Assembly (NCBI RefSeq): GCF_000427685.1
Contig: NZ_KE386573.1
Span: 2,712,938-2,776,937 of the forward strand
Direction: 5' to 3'
DNA length: 64,000 nt
From: Haloplanus natans DSM 17983
Lineage (GTDB): Archaea > Halobacteriota > Halobacteria > Halobacteriales > Haloferacaceae
Made by a program: the position numbers and the translations under genes. The notes below the pieces were generated by a model that was not told the origin of the DNA, made no database searches, and worked only from the letters and a program-made list of their open reading frames with translations. This document shows positions 1 to 8,061 of this stretch, one piece after another. Numbering within the stretch: the stretch's first letter is position 1; each line of letters begins with the position of its first letter.

Positions 1-1034
1 GTGCCGACGGGTTGGCCGCCGACCACGCCCCGCACCCAGCGCCAGTGGACGCCGCGCTTGTGGTCGTACTCCGGCAGCGTGGCGCGGTAGGGGCTGGCGT
101 CGCCGCCGTCGTCGCCGTCCGCGAGGACGGGGGCGTACGTCTCGTCGGCGACGACCCGATCGACCACGTCCGTCGCGTGGTCCAGATCCGACGGGAACCT
201 GACTTTCCCCTCGCTCCGGGGGGCGCCGGCGTTGATGCTCTTCTCGAAGACGTGCACCCGGAGTTCGTGTGGCGTCGCCGATATCACGTCCGGGTCGTCG
301 TCGTAGCAGTCGGCGGGGAGAAACGGGGAGTTGCTCGAGAGAGCCAGAATGGGTCCCGCCGTCCGCAGGGCGGCGTTGAAGTAGTCGGGGAACGCCCCGG
401 CGTCGGGAATCTGGAGGTGGGGCTGGATCGACGTGGCGAGCGATTCGACGAGGATGGTCGGGTAGACGAGGCAGGTACCGGGAACGTCGAGCGTGATTGC
501 GCCGCCGCTTCGCTCCAGAATCTCGTTGTCGAGGGCGATATAGCGCGGGTGGTGGCGCATGTTCGTGGCGACGGTCACCCCGTCTCGGTCTTCGATTGAT
601 CCGAGGTACGCGTCGGTCCCCTCCGCAGGGGGGATGGTCCACATCGCGTCGAGGACGGGTGCGATTCCCTCGTCGGCGAGTGCGTCAGCCGCGGTGTCGA
701 CACTCGCCGTGATGCGGTCGGCCTGTTCGGCCACGCCGGCCGCGTCGAAGACCGTCGCCGGCGAGTTGACCTCGAGATTGTGGACGCCGAGTTCCTTCGC
801 ACAGCCGCCACGCTCGAAGACGCGTTCGGGAATCCGCGCGAGGCGGTCGTCGGCGTCGGTCGCGTACGCCTCCAGTTCCATGCCGACGGCGAACTCGTCC
901 GTGTCCAGCCGGCCGGATCGGATGTCGTCACGGATTCGTTGCGCTTGCTCGCGAACCCGGCGGTCGAACTCCGCGCGCACGTCCGGGTCGGTCGAGCGCG
1001 CAACCGCGTCGACGGGGTCGGGATGCCCCCCCAT
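1..1034 (-). CDS. glutamate-cysteine ligase-like (GCS2 family) protein, 3' end outside window
   Basis: The minus-strand frame starts at ATG 1034-1032 and stays open to the window edge, about 344 codons. Early residues read FAVGMELEAYA followed by KELGVHNLEVNSPATV, the usual opening of the GCS2-type glutamate-cysteine ligase fold (an ATP-grasp-like carboxylate-amine ligase); the ELE and NLEVN stretches carry metal and substrate contacts in that family. The substrate in haloarchaea is not settled by sequence; gamma-glutamylcysteine synthesis is one possibility. The ATG overlaps the pspA stop as TGATG, so the two are translated from one message. Partial gene; family call fairly firm, exact reaction inferred. 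Confidence 0.75.
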   Translation of the reverse strand, partial: MGGHPDPVDAVARSTDPDVRAEFDRRVREQAQRIRDDIRSGRLDTDEFAVGMELEAYATDADDRLARIPERVFERGGCAKELGVHNLEVNSPATVFDAAGVAEQADRITASVDTAADALADEGIAPVLDAMWTIPPAEGTDAYLGSIEDRDGVTVATNMRHHPRYIALDNEILERSGGAITLDVPGTCLVYPTILVESLATSIQPHLQIPDAGAFPDYFNAALRTAGPILALSSNSPFLPADCYDDDPDVISATPHELRVHVFEKSINAGAPRSEGKVRFPSDLDHATDVVDRVVADETYAPVLADGDDGGDASPYRATLPEYDHKRGVHWRWVRGVVGGQPVG

Positions 1035-1819
1035 CAGGCCGACTCCTCGTCGTCGTCCGCCCGCAACTCGTCGAGTTCGGCCTCGACATCCGTACCGGAG
1101 TCCGTCGTCTCGGCCGCCTCGCCCGACCCAATCTCGGCTTTCAGCGTCTCCAGTTCCGCGTCCACCTCGCTGTCCGTCCGTCCGGCTTCGAGCTGGCGGT
1201 CGATGGCGTCCTCGTCGGAGAGAGCGTCCTCGAACGCGCCCGACTCCTGCAGTTCGTCCATCGCCGCCGCGCGAGCCTCCATCTCGTCCGTCCGCTCCTC
1301 GGCGCGTTCGAGCGCGCGGCTCACGTCGCTCATCTCGTCGCCGACGCCGCTCATCGCCTCCGAAACACGGGTCGACGCCTCCGCCGCCTCGTACCGGGCT
1401 TTCATCGTCTCCTTTTTGGTCCGGAACTCCTCGATCCGGCGCTGGAGCTCGTTTTTTTTCTCGACCAGATCGTCCTGTGTCGACTGGAGGTCGGCGATCT
1501 GGCCCTCGATGTCCTCGATCTGACTCATCTTCTCTTTCTTTTTCTCCAACGCCTGCCGCGCCAGATCGTCACGGTCCTGTCGCACCGCCTCTCGTGCCTG
1601 CTCGTTGTGTTTGTCGACGTTCTCTTCGAGCCGACGTTTCTGGATCTCCAGTCGCTTTTTCTGGGTCGTCAGGTCGGCGATGCCCTGCTTGACCTGCTGT
1701 AGTTCGTCGCGCATCCGCTCGTAGGAGTAGTCGAGCGTCTCGGTCGGGTCCTCGGCCCGATTCAGGAGGGCGTTGACCTTCGACCGGACGACGTAGGAGG
1801 CCCGCGAGAGTATTCCCAT
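1034..1819 (-). CDS. pspA: PspA/IM30 family membrane-stress protein
   Basis: A 261-residue protein beginning MGILSRASYVVRSKVNALLN, the membrane-binding amphipathic helix typical of PspA/Vipp1 (ESCRT-III superfamily). Nearly all of the rest is charged coiled coil, about residues 25-190, rich in K, E, Q and R heptads, followed by a very acidic tail. It should bind the inner face of the membrane and stabilise it under stress. The start is chosen because the helix begins exactly there; longer upstream frames are arginine-rich shadow sequence. The stop shares a base with the start of the ligase-like gene (TGATG), implying an operon. Confidence 0.9.
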   Translation of the reverse strand: MGILSRASYVVRSKVNALLNRAEDPTETLDYSYERMRDELQQVKQGIADLTTQKKRLEIQKRRLEENVDKHNEQAREAVRQDRDDLARQALEKKKEKMSQIEDIEGQIADLQSTQDDLVEKKNELQRRIEEFRTKKETMKARYEAAEASTRVSEAMSGVGDEMSDVSRALERAEERTDEMEARAAAMDELQESGAFEDALSDEDAIDRQLEAGRTDSEVDAELETLKAEIGSGEAAETTDSGTDVEAELDELRADDDEESA

Positions 1820-1902
1820 ACCCCCCGTTTGGGACGCGAGGCTTAAAATCTCACCCGCCGGAGAACGACAGGATTGAGGCCCCGCGTGGCGTAGCTCCGG
1901 GC

Positions 1903-2490
1903 GTGCCGACCGAACGCCTCGCCATCCCCGGCAGCCGGGACGTGCGCGCGACTCTGGCCTGCGAGAACGGCGAGGGTATCCTCGTCGCCTGTCCACCTCA
2001 CCCCCGACACGGCGGCACCCGCCACGACGGCCGGCTGACCGCCGTCGCCGACGCGCTCCCCAACCGGATCGACTGCCTCCGGTTCGACTACGGGCCGTGG
2101 GATCAGGGGCGGGGGGAACGGACGGACGCCGCGAGCGCGTGTTCGTGGGCCGCCGAGCGGTACGACCGTGTCGGCCTGTTCGGCTACAGTTTCGGCGGCG
2201 GGGTCGCCCTCCGTGTCGCCGCCGAGACGACCGTCGACGCCGCCGCCGCACTCTCGCCGGTCGCCCACTTGGACGACGGGACCGACGTGGCAGCCGCCGT
2301 CGCCCGCGTCGACGCGCCGCTGTGGGTGGGGTACGGAACGCGGGATACGACCGTCGACGCCGGGCGGGTGGCCGAGGCGGCGGACGAGGCAGGGGGAGCC
2401 GTCGAGACGTTCGCCGCCGATCACGTCTTCGTCGGGCAGGAAGCGGCGGTCGGCGAGCGCGTGGCCGCGTTCGTCGACGACAGCCTGTGA
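1903..2490 (+). CDS. alpha/beta hydrolase (dienelactone hydrolase-like)
   Basis: A 195-residue single-domain hydrolase. GYSFGGG at about residues 93-99 is the nucleophile elbow with its serine; a late aspartate (about D145, in YGTRDTT) and histidine (ADHVF, about H173) complete a plausible triad. GTG start at 1903. It is divergent from pspA, with 83 bp between the two starts for both promoters. Substrate unknown. The stop TGA (2488-2490) abuts a palindromic repeat copy that starts at 2491. Confidence 0.75.
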   Translation: MPTERLAIPGSRDVRATLACENGEGILVACPPHPRHGGTRHDGRLTAVADALPNRIDCLRFDYGPWDQGRGERTDAASACSWAAERYDRVGLFGYSFGGGVALRVAAETTVDAAAALSPVAHLDDGTDVAAAVARVDAPLWVGYGTRDTTVDAGRVAEAADEAGGAVETFAADHVFVGQEAAVGERVAAFVDDSL

Positions 2491-2564
2491 TACGGATTGT
2501 TGTAACGGTGCACCGGTGGTTCGTCTCCGGGCGAACCATCGGTACTGACTGACGACAAATCGTA
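2491..2564. repeat. palindromic MITE-like repeat, copy 1 (diverged subtype)
   Basis: Ends read TACGGATTGTTGT and ACGACAAATCGTA, roughly inverted. The inner stem is CACCGGTGGTTCG / CGAACCATCGGT, with the ACTGACT side motif on the right arm. Flanks are TGA (the stop of the hydrolase) and CGA, a decayed triplet duplication. It belongs to the same family as the 80-bp copies but uses TACGG ends, like the copy at 26012-26074. Confidence 0.8.
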
Positions 2565-2611
2565 CGAACGGGGGCGGCGATTTTTATCGGTCGCCGCCGT
2601 ACGCAGTCGCC

Positions 2612-3139
2612 GTGTCACTCCCCACTCGCCGACGCGTGTTGCTCGGCGCGGCCGCCGTTACTGGCCTCGCAGGCTGTCCGGGGACCGACGGCCAGTCGGA
2701 CGGGCGCGACGGTGACGCCGACGCCGGAGCCACGCCGACCGACGCCGAACCGGCCGACCGTGAACTCGACCTCCGCGAGGCGAACGTCGTCGCCGTCGCC
2801 GTCGACCGACGGGCGGGCGGCTATCGCTTCGGCGTGACCCTCCATCACGACGACGGCGGCGAGGGCGGCTACGCGAACTGGTGGCAGGTCGAGACGCTCG
2901 ACGGCGAGCGGCTGGATCGGCGCGAACTCGCACACCCCCACGGCACTCGCGAGTTCACGCGGTCGGCGACGGTGACGGTGCCCGACGGGACGACCTGTGT
3001 CGTCGTCCGCGGCCACGACGAAACCCACGGCTACGGTGGCCAGGCGATGCTGGTGAACGTCGAGACGGGCGCGACGGCGGCCGTCCGACAGGGGTCCGGT
3101 CGAGCGTCGATGGCCGGGCGCGGCTGCCCGGGCGGCTGA
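2612..3139 (+). CDS. twin-arginine-type lipoprotein, unknown function
   Basis: A 175-residue protein starting at GTG 2612. The N-terminus has a twin-arginine-like RRRVLLGAAAVTGLAGC segment with lipobox LAGC (cysteine about residue 22), then an acidic, Asp/Gly-rich linker and a compact beta-rich domain of about 110 residues. A TATA-like TTTTTATC at 2581-2588 lies 27 nt upstream, so the mRNA is probably leaderless. It should sit outside the cell tethered by lipid. No enzyme motif is visible. The domain has histidines (THGYGG, LHHDD), but no metal site can be claimed. Confidence 0.7.
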   Translation: MSLPTRRRVLLGAAAVTGLAGCPGTDGQSDGRDGDADAGATPTDAEPADRELDLREANVVAVAVDRRAGGYRFGVTLHHDDGGEGGYANWWQVETLDGERLDRRELAHPHGTREFTRSATVTVPDGTTCVVVRGHDETHGYGGQAMLVNVETGATAAVRQGSGRASMAGRGCPGG

Positions 3140-3145
3140 GTCGCG

Positions 3146-3385
3146 TTACTCCGCGTCGGCGTCGTCCCGCTCCATCCGCGAAATCTTGAGATACGAGGCC
3201 ATCGCCAGGATGGTCGCCGGCCACAGCCCGACGAACTGTCCGCGCTGTTCGTCGCCTTTGATGTAGTAGTAGTAGAGCGCGAGGGCGACGGAGCCAATCG
3301 CCGACAGTGCCGCCGGGCCGAGACCGCTCGATTCGAGTTCGTCCGCCAGTGCGTTCGTCTCGTCGGTGTCCGTAGTCGAACTCAC
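3146..3385 (-). CDS. small membrane protein, haloarchaeal, unknown function
   Basis: A 79-residue protein with an acidic N-terminus (DTDETNALADELESS) and two hydrophobic helices: ALSAIGSVALALYYYYI and FVGLWPATILAMASYL. The tail is charged. It is convergent with the lipoprotein, six bases apart. Nothing indicates a function beyond membrane location. Confidence 0.65.
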   Translation of the reverse strand: MSSTTDTDETNALADELESSGLGPAALSAIGSVALALYYYYIKGDEQRGQFVGLWPATILAMASYLKISRMERDDADAE

Positions 3386-3430
3386 TTTTTATCGTTGGAC
3401 TGCAGACATATATATCATCCGCCGCGACGG

Positions 3431-3754
3431 TCAGTTGTACTCCCGCCACCGATATCCGCACTCCTTGCATTTGAAAAAGCGCGTCGGCGGTTCGTCGGCC
3501 GCCCCGGTCTGTTTGATCGTATACCACGCCTCACCGTGCCCGCATTGCTCGCAGGTCACGTCCGTCGCCGTGGGTTTCCCCTCGAAGTTCGCGCCCTCTT
3601 CCGTCTCGATGACGTCGTCGTCGCTCTGGGCTTCGGTGGAGACGAACTCCGCGGCGCGTTCCTCGTCGCGTTCGCTGGTCGCGCCACAGGACGTACAGAC
3701 CATCTCGCCGTCGCGGGTGTGCATCATCGACCCGCAGTCGTCGCAGAACTGCAT
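3431..3754 (-). CDS. tfs: transcription factor S (TFIIS-like RNA polymerase cleavage factor)
   Basis: A 107-residue protein with two zinc ribbons: CDDCG...CTSCG at residues 4-23 and CEQCG...CKECG at residues 68-99. The C-terminal ribbon in archaeal TFS inserts into the RNA polymerase funnel and stimulates cleavage of backtracked RNA; the usual acidic DE pair of that ribbon appears here as GEA or AADEPPT, so the exact tip residues need alignment. The length fits the family (about 105). The start at 3754 is taken because the first zinc knuckle begins at residue 4. It is followed at 36 bp by a divergently placed start region. Confidence 0.85.
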   Translation of the reverse strand: MQFCDDCGSMMHTRDGEMVCTSCGATSERDEERAAEFVSTEAQSDDDVIETEEGANFEGKPTATDVTCEQCGHGEAWYTIKQTGAADEPPTRFFKCKECGYRWREYN

Positions 3755-3828
3755 ACCGACGGGGTAGCGGGTCGACCTACAAAGGTCACTCGGCGTAGTG
3801 AATCGACCGGCCGTCGGGGCCGACCCGA

Positions 3829-4284
3829 TCAGTCGAACCGGGTGGTAGCGTCCTCGTCCTCGACGACCGGGCAGTTCCGGACGCGGAACCGATCGGTGTC
3901 GACGGCCTCGACGATGGAGGTTCCCTCGTGGGTGCAGGCCGTCTCGGGCGGCGCGGCGAAGTGAGGGCACCGCTGGCAGAAGTCGCGTTTCGGGACGACG
4001 CGTTCGTCCGGGTCGTTGGCCCGTTCCGCCTCGGCGCCGAGGCCCACCCGCTCTTCCGGCCCCGTCTCGCCCTCGACGAACGACTCCCAGACGGCCTCGT
4101 CGTCGACATCGCCGACGTCGACGGACTCGAAGAGGTCGTCGTCGGGTGGCACCTCCGCCGACTGCGACTCGCGGGCCTCCCGGCGGCCCCGAACCTCGCG
4201 CGCGAGGTCCTCGAGGGGGGCGTCCACGTCGTCGCGGTCCGGTTCGCCATCGGCACCGGCGTCGTCCGTCGGCTCCTCAGTCAT
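3829..4284 (-). CDS. conserved acidic haloarchaeal protein with a cysteine/histidine cluster
   Basis: A 151-residue protein. The first 95 residues are highly acidic and look disordered. The C-terminal part carries CQRCPHF...CTHEGT...NCPVV, four cysteines and two histidines that could bind zinc or an iron-sulfur cluster. It overlaps the 3' end of the coiled-coil gene by 8 bp and so is the last gene of a minus-strand operon. I do not know a function. Confidence 0.65.
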   Translation of the reverse strand: MTEEPTDDAGADGEPDRDDVDAPLEDLAREVRGRREARESQSAEVPPDDDLFESVDVGDVDDEAVWESFVEGETGPEERVGLGAEAERANDPDERVVPKRDFCQRCPHFAAPPETACTHEGTSIVEAVDTDRFRVRNCPVVEDEDATTRFD

Positions 4285-5086
4285 CGGTCGAGGCCTCCAC
4301 GTCCAACAGGTCGGCCGCGTCGCCGAGGGCGTCGTCCCGGCCGTCGGTCAGCGCCGGGCGGTCTCCAGTCGAAAGCGTCGCACTGCCGAAAAAACCCGTC
4401 GAGGGCTCGAAGTCGACGAATGCCGCCTCGCAGTGGGGGCAGTTGGGTCGAGCGAGGAGACCGAGGTCGACTGTCGCCGAACAGTCGGCACACGACGCCG
4501 TGCGCTCGCCGTGGCGATTCGCCGCCGTCCGCAGGTCGTCGACCGCGCGCCGGTCGTGTTCCGCGGCCGAGACGCGCCGAACCTCGGCGCGGATGTCGAC
4601 GACGGCGCCGGCCAGCGTCTCGACGGTCTCGTCTAAGTCGTCGGTCACGTCTGTCAGATACTCCAGGATCTCCTCGTAGTTCTCGAACCCGCCGTCGAGG
4701 CGGTCTTCGAGGTCGGCCACCGCCGACTCCGCGTCCGCGGCGGCGCGGACGGCCTCGTTCACGCGGTCATCGAGGTCCGGATGGCCATGCGCTTTGGGCG
4801 CCTTGGCGTCGGTTTCGCGTTTGATCTGGACGACCCGGTCGCGCACGTCGTCGATCTTGTAATCGAGTTCGTCCTCCACCGCGTCGACGCGGTCGGCGAG
4901 CGTGTCGACGTCGGCTGCGAGTTCGTCGAGCGGCGCCGCCGCTCCGTCGGTTTCGGCGTCGAGCAGCCGATAGACTGCGGCTGCACGGGCGAGGATCGCC
5001 TCGGGCTCGGCGTCCCGCTCGGCCGCTTTCCGTTCGACCCACGCCCGTAGCTCCGCCGGGAAGGCCTCGGACTGCTCCCCTTCCAT
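4277..5086 (-). CDS. coiled-coil protein with C-terminal zinc ribbon
   Basis: A 269-residue protein starting MEGEQSEAFPAELRAWVE. Residues about 45-185 are heptad-rich coiled coil (LADRVDAVEDEL, VADLEDRL, LDETVETLAG). A ribbon CADC...CPHC follows at about residues 205-225, then an acidic tail. It lies 49 bp downstream of the KaiC-like gene and overlaps the next gene by 8 bp. The pairing of this coiled-coil protein with a RecA-fold protein suggests partners in one complex, but that is inferred from position only. Confidence 0.7.
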   Translation of the reverse strand: MEGEQSEAFPAELRAWVERKAAERDAEPEAILARAAAVYRLLDAETDGAAAPLDELAADVDTLADRVDAVEDELDYKIDDVRDRVVQIKRETDAKAPKAHGHPDLDDRVNEAVRAAADAESAVADLEDRLDGGFENYEEILEYLTDVTDDLDETVETLAGAVVDIRAEVRRVSAAEHDRRAVDDLRTAANRHGERTASCADCSATVDLGLLARPNCPHCEAAFVDFEPSTGFFGSATLSTGDRPALTDGRDDALGDAADLLDVEASTDD

Positions 5087-5135
5087 CCCATAGATGGTTG
5101 GCCCCCGATGGTATAAGTATGGCCGCCCGGTTATC

Positions 5136-5972
5136 TCATCTGATCTTGCGGACGCCACTGACATCGAACCCGCCCTGATGAACCTCCGTCTCGAAGCGGA
5201 TGATGTTCTCCGCTTCGAGTCGGGAGAGCACCCCCTGGAACTCCTTGACGAACATCGTCCGGGCGCGTTTCGACCCGCCGCTCTCCCACTCGAACTGGAG
5301 GGTACCGGACGCGGCGTCCATCAAGTGACCGAGCTCCGTCGGCCCCAGCGTGTCCTCCTGAACCAGCAGCAGGATGATCCCGCCCCAGTCGTACGCGGCC
5401 TTTCGGATACCCTTCATCAGGAGTGCGAGGTCGCTCCAGTCCATATCGCCGCTGACGGCGGCGACGAGGTCGGTGATCGAGTCGACGACCACGAGATTAC
5501 CCGCGGCGTGCTCGCCGAGATACTCGCTGAGTGCGCCGAGTGCGCTCTCGCGGCGCTCCTCCGTCGCCAGATCGCTCACCGTCCGCGTCTTGCCCACGTA
5601 CCACTCCCGGGGAATCGGGCTCAACTGGAAGTATTCGGGCGAGAGGTCACAGAAGTGGACGTGGTCGACGGCCGCTCGGACCAACTCCTCGTCCATGGTG
5701 TAGGCCATCTCGCGTTCGAGCTGATCGCGGCCGGCGGTAAAGGAGACGTAGTGGACCTCCTCCGGCGGGTCGGCTGCCGCGTTCGTGTCGCCGTAGTGGA
5801 GATCGAACGCCTCGCTGTCGCCGTAGTAGAGCCCGTTCATCACGGTGCTCGTGTGGACGAACTCGCGGGCGCCTGCGCCGGCTTCGCCGCTCAGGAGAAC
5901 CACGCTCCCCGGCGGGGCCCCGCCGCCGACGATCGAATCGAGGCGGGCGATGCCGAACGGAATCCGAGCCAT
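5136..5972 (-). CDS. RecA/KaiC-fold protein (haloarchaeal HTR-like) with degenerate Walker A
   Basis: A 278-residue protein with the layout of RadA/KaiC-type ATPases: IPFGIARLDSIVGGGAPPGS at the N-terminus, then the strand VVLLSG. The P-loop reads GEAGAGAREF: the invariant Lys and Ser/Thr are replaced by Ala and Arg. The Walker B strand NLVVVDSITDL is intact. So nucleotide hydrolysis is doubtful, although the fold is clear. I recall the haloarchaeal family being called HTR-like protein. It sits in a tight operon between the RFAP-synthase-like gene and the coiled-coil gene. Confidence 0.8.
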   Translation of the reverse strand: MARIPFGIARLDSIVGGGAPPGSVVLLSGEAGAGAREFVHTSTVMNGLYYGDSEAFDLHYGDTNAAADPPEEVHYVSFTAGRDQLEREMAYTMDEELVRAAVDHVHFCDLSPEYFQLSPIPREWYVGKTRTVSDLATEERRESALGALSEYLGEHAAGNLVVVDSITDLVAAVSGDMDWSDLALLMKGIRKAAYDWGGIILLLVQEDTLGPTELGHLMDAASGTLQFEWESGGSKRARTMFVKEFQGVLSRLEAENIIRFETEVHQGGFDVSGVRKIR

Positions 5973-5996
5973 GTGATGTCTACGGACGACGGCCCG

Positions 5997-6983
5997 TTAG
6001 TCGTTGCGGCGACCGACCTCGGTCCGCGCACCGCGATTGCGTCCCTCGGCGACCAGCACCCGGCCGTCGACATCCGCGGCGTCGAGGGCCGCCCGCCCCG
6101 CCTCCCGCGATGCGGACGCCCGGTCGGCGTCGGTCACGCCGTACACCGCTGGGCCCCACGACGACTGGCCGGCGCCGTAGATGGCCGGCGAGTCGTCGAG
6201 GGTCGCGACGAGTTCGCCCGCCGGCGGCCGGTAGACGCCACCTTGCTCGTCGGCGTACCACGTCCCGTTGAGCCGGCCGACATCGGCGACGGCGGCGCCG
6301 AAGCGTTCCGCCGAGCCCTCCGTGATCGCCGGGAGGACGCGACGGACGATCACCCCGGCCAGTCGGTCGCTCGGCGACGGCGGCGCGGACTCGACGACGG
6401 TTCGCATGCTCCGATCCTCGTCGTCGCCGCTCGGCCCCACTGAGGCGTCGGGGACGACGATCAGGAACCGCCAGCCGTCGGGGATGGGATGACGGGCGGC
6501 AACCGGCGGCACCGACCACCGGCCGAGCGCGGGCCGGTCGGTGGTGAAACGCGCGGTCGGGTGGCCGGCGTCGAGGACGAACCCACCGTCCTCGAAGGTG
6601 GCGACGCCGACGCCGGAGCGACCGCCACGACCCAGCTCCGGCGCACGTTCACGCACGCCGACCGGCACGTCGTGGGCCCGCGCGATGGCGGCGAGCGTCG
6701 CGAGCGCGAACTGCGTCCCGCTCCCGAGGCCGACGTGTCGGGGGAACTCGCCCTCGACCGTGAGGTCGGCGCCGGGAACGTCGAGCAGGGAGACGGCGCG
6801 GGCGGCGTACTCACGAGCCACCTCGTGTTCACAGCGAACGCCGTCGGCCGGCGTCGCCGTGATACACACCGCCGGCCGGTCGAGGCCGACACCGAGGCTC
6901 CCGTACAGTCGCTCGCGCGCGAGGCTCAGGTTACAGAAGCCGAAATGCAGCCGCGCGTAGGCCGTGACGCTGGCACGTGTCAT
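5997..6983 (-). CDS. beta-ribofuranosylaminobenzene 5'-phosphate synthase-like GHMP-family protein
   Basis: A 328-residue protein beginning MTRASVTAYARLHFGFCNLS, the usual opening of archaeal RFAP synthases (first committed step of methanopterin synthesis in methanogens). The GHMP phosphate-binding loop is RHVGLGSGTQ at about residues 87-96, and a second glycine-rich stretch is YGAGQSSWGP. Haloarchaea use folates rather than methanopterin, so the reaction here may be a related C-riboside or pterin-pathway step; that is inference. It is 4 bp downstream of the cupin gene and 24 bp upstream of the KaiC-like gene. Confidence 0.75.
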   Translation of the reverse strand: MTRASVTAYARLHFGFCNLSLARERLYGSLGVGLDRPAVCITATPADGVRCEHEVAREYAARAVSLLDVPGADLTVEGEFPRHVGLGSGTQFALATLAAIARAHDVPVGVRERAPELGRGGRSGVGVATFEDGGFVLDAGHPTARFTTDRPALGRWSVPPVAARHPIPDGWRFLIVVPDASVGPSGDDEDRSMRTVVESAPPSPSDRLAGVIVRRVLPAITEGSAERFGAAVADVGRLNGTWYADEQGGVYRPPAGELVATLDDSPAIYGAGQSSWGPAVYGVTDADRASASREAGRAALDAADVDGRVLVAEGRNRGARTEVGRRND

Positions 6984-6987
6984 ACAC

Positions 6988-7311
6988 CTAGCCCGAGCCC
7001 GGCATCGGACAGAGGCTCGCGGTGAAGACGACCGTTTCGTCGGTGTCGTTTCGCGCCCCGTGGAGCACGCCACGGTCGTGTTGAACGACGCCGGGGGAGT
7101 CGATGGCCTCCTCACTTTCCCCCTGAGCGACCGTCACCGTCCCCTGCAGGACGTGAAAGACGTTCGTACTGTCGTCGTGTTCGTGGGGATGCAGCTCCGC
7201 GCCGGGACCGAGCGCGAACGCCTTCACCAACACGTCGTCGCTGACGACCAGTTCGGCCGTCAGCACCTCCTCGGGATCGGGATCGAGCGCGGTCAGTCGA
7301 TCGAGCGTCAT
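6988..7311 (-). CDS. cupin-domain protein
   Basis: A 107-residue single cupin. Motif 1 is ELHPHEHDDSTNVFHVLQG, with His, His and Glu-type metal ligands; motif 2 is GVLHGARNDT. The fold could bind a metal or a small ligand. First gene of a probable operon running to 3829 (cupin, GHMP, RecA-fold, coiled coil, acidic protein). Substrate unknown. Confidence 0.8.
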   Translation of the reverse strand: MTLDRLTALDPDPEEVLTAELVVSDDVLVKAFALGPGAELHPHEHDDSTNVFHVLQGTVTVAQGESEEAIDSPGVVQHDRGVLHGARNDTDETVVFTASLCPMPGSG

Positions 7312-7374
7312 ACGTGTGGATCGGCTGCCGGCGTCTTAACGGTGCGGCTTCGGGGTGAGTGGCGGCGATTCCGA

Positions 7375-8061
7375 TCAGTCCGCGTCGAGCGGATAGGGCT
7401 CCGGTGCGGGGATCACGGCGCGTGCGAGCGCCGACATCTCGTCGGCGCGTTCGTTCACGATGCGACGGAAGTAGGGAGTCATGACCTCGCGGGCCTGCTT
7501 CCACTGCCGGGTGTCGTGGAACTCGACGCCGAGGGCGTATCGAGTGGGCTCGGGACCGAAGCCACCCTGCCCGTGACGGGGTTTGTGCGGGTACGCCTCG
7601 TCCTGGAACGCCGTGCGGAGTTCGAGCATCTGGGCGCGCATCATCGGCGACCAGTAGTCGCCACCACATTTGTGTTCGCGCCACGCGACGGTGGTGAGCC
7701 GGGCGTACTCGGGGTCGATACCGGCGACCTCAGCGCGGGCCCGAAAGCCGTCTTCGACCGCCGACCAGTCCGCCCCGGCGAGCCGATCCGGATCGATGTC
7801 GCCGGTCTCGTTCCGGCACGCGTCCTCGACGGCGTCTTTCGCCCAGAGCGCGTCGACGTAGCCCTCGGCCGCCTCGCGTGCCGTCGACGCCTCGAGATGG
7901 GCGAACTGGAGCGTATCGACGGCCGCGAACGCCTCGACTGCCGCCTCGCGTTCCCGCCGGTCGTGGTAGATGAAGCCTCGACACAGCTGATCGGCCATGT
8001 ACGCCGCGACGGATTCGGCACGTTCGACGCCGTCGCCAGTAGTGGGAGGGCGCGTCGTCAT
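7375..8061 (-). CDS. hypothetical protein, 228 aa
   Basis: An acidic, largely helical-looking soluble protein with no signal or membrane segment. Notable stretches are MADQLCRGFIYHDRREREAA and HKPRHGQGGFGPEPTRY. I do not recognise the family. The start ATG overlaps the stop of the upstream 135-residue frame as ATGA (8058-8061), which points to coupled translation if that frame is real. Confidence 0.6.
   Translation of the reverse strand: MTTRPPTTGDGVERAESVAAYMADQLCRGFIYHDRREREAAVEAFAAVDTLQFAHLEASTAREAAEGYVDALWAKDAVEDACRNETGDIDPDRLAGADWSAVEDGFRARAEVAGIDPEYARLTTVAWREHKCGGDYWSPMMRAQMLELRTAFQDEAYPHKPRHGQGGFGPEPTRYALGVEFHDTRQWKQAREVMTPYFRRIVNERADEMSALARAVIPAPEPYPLDAD

Noticed and set aside
1034-2539. 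Long minus frame extending pspA upstream to 2539
   Set aside because: The extra 240 residues are arginine- and proline-rich antisense of the hydrolase gene; PspA homology starts at 1819.
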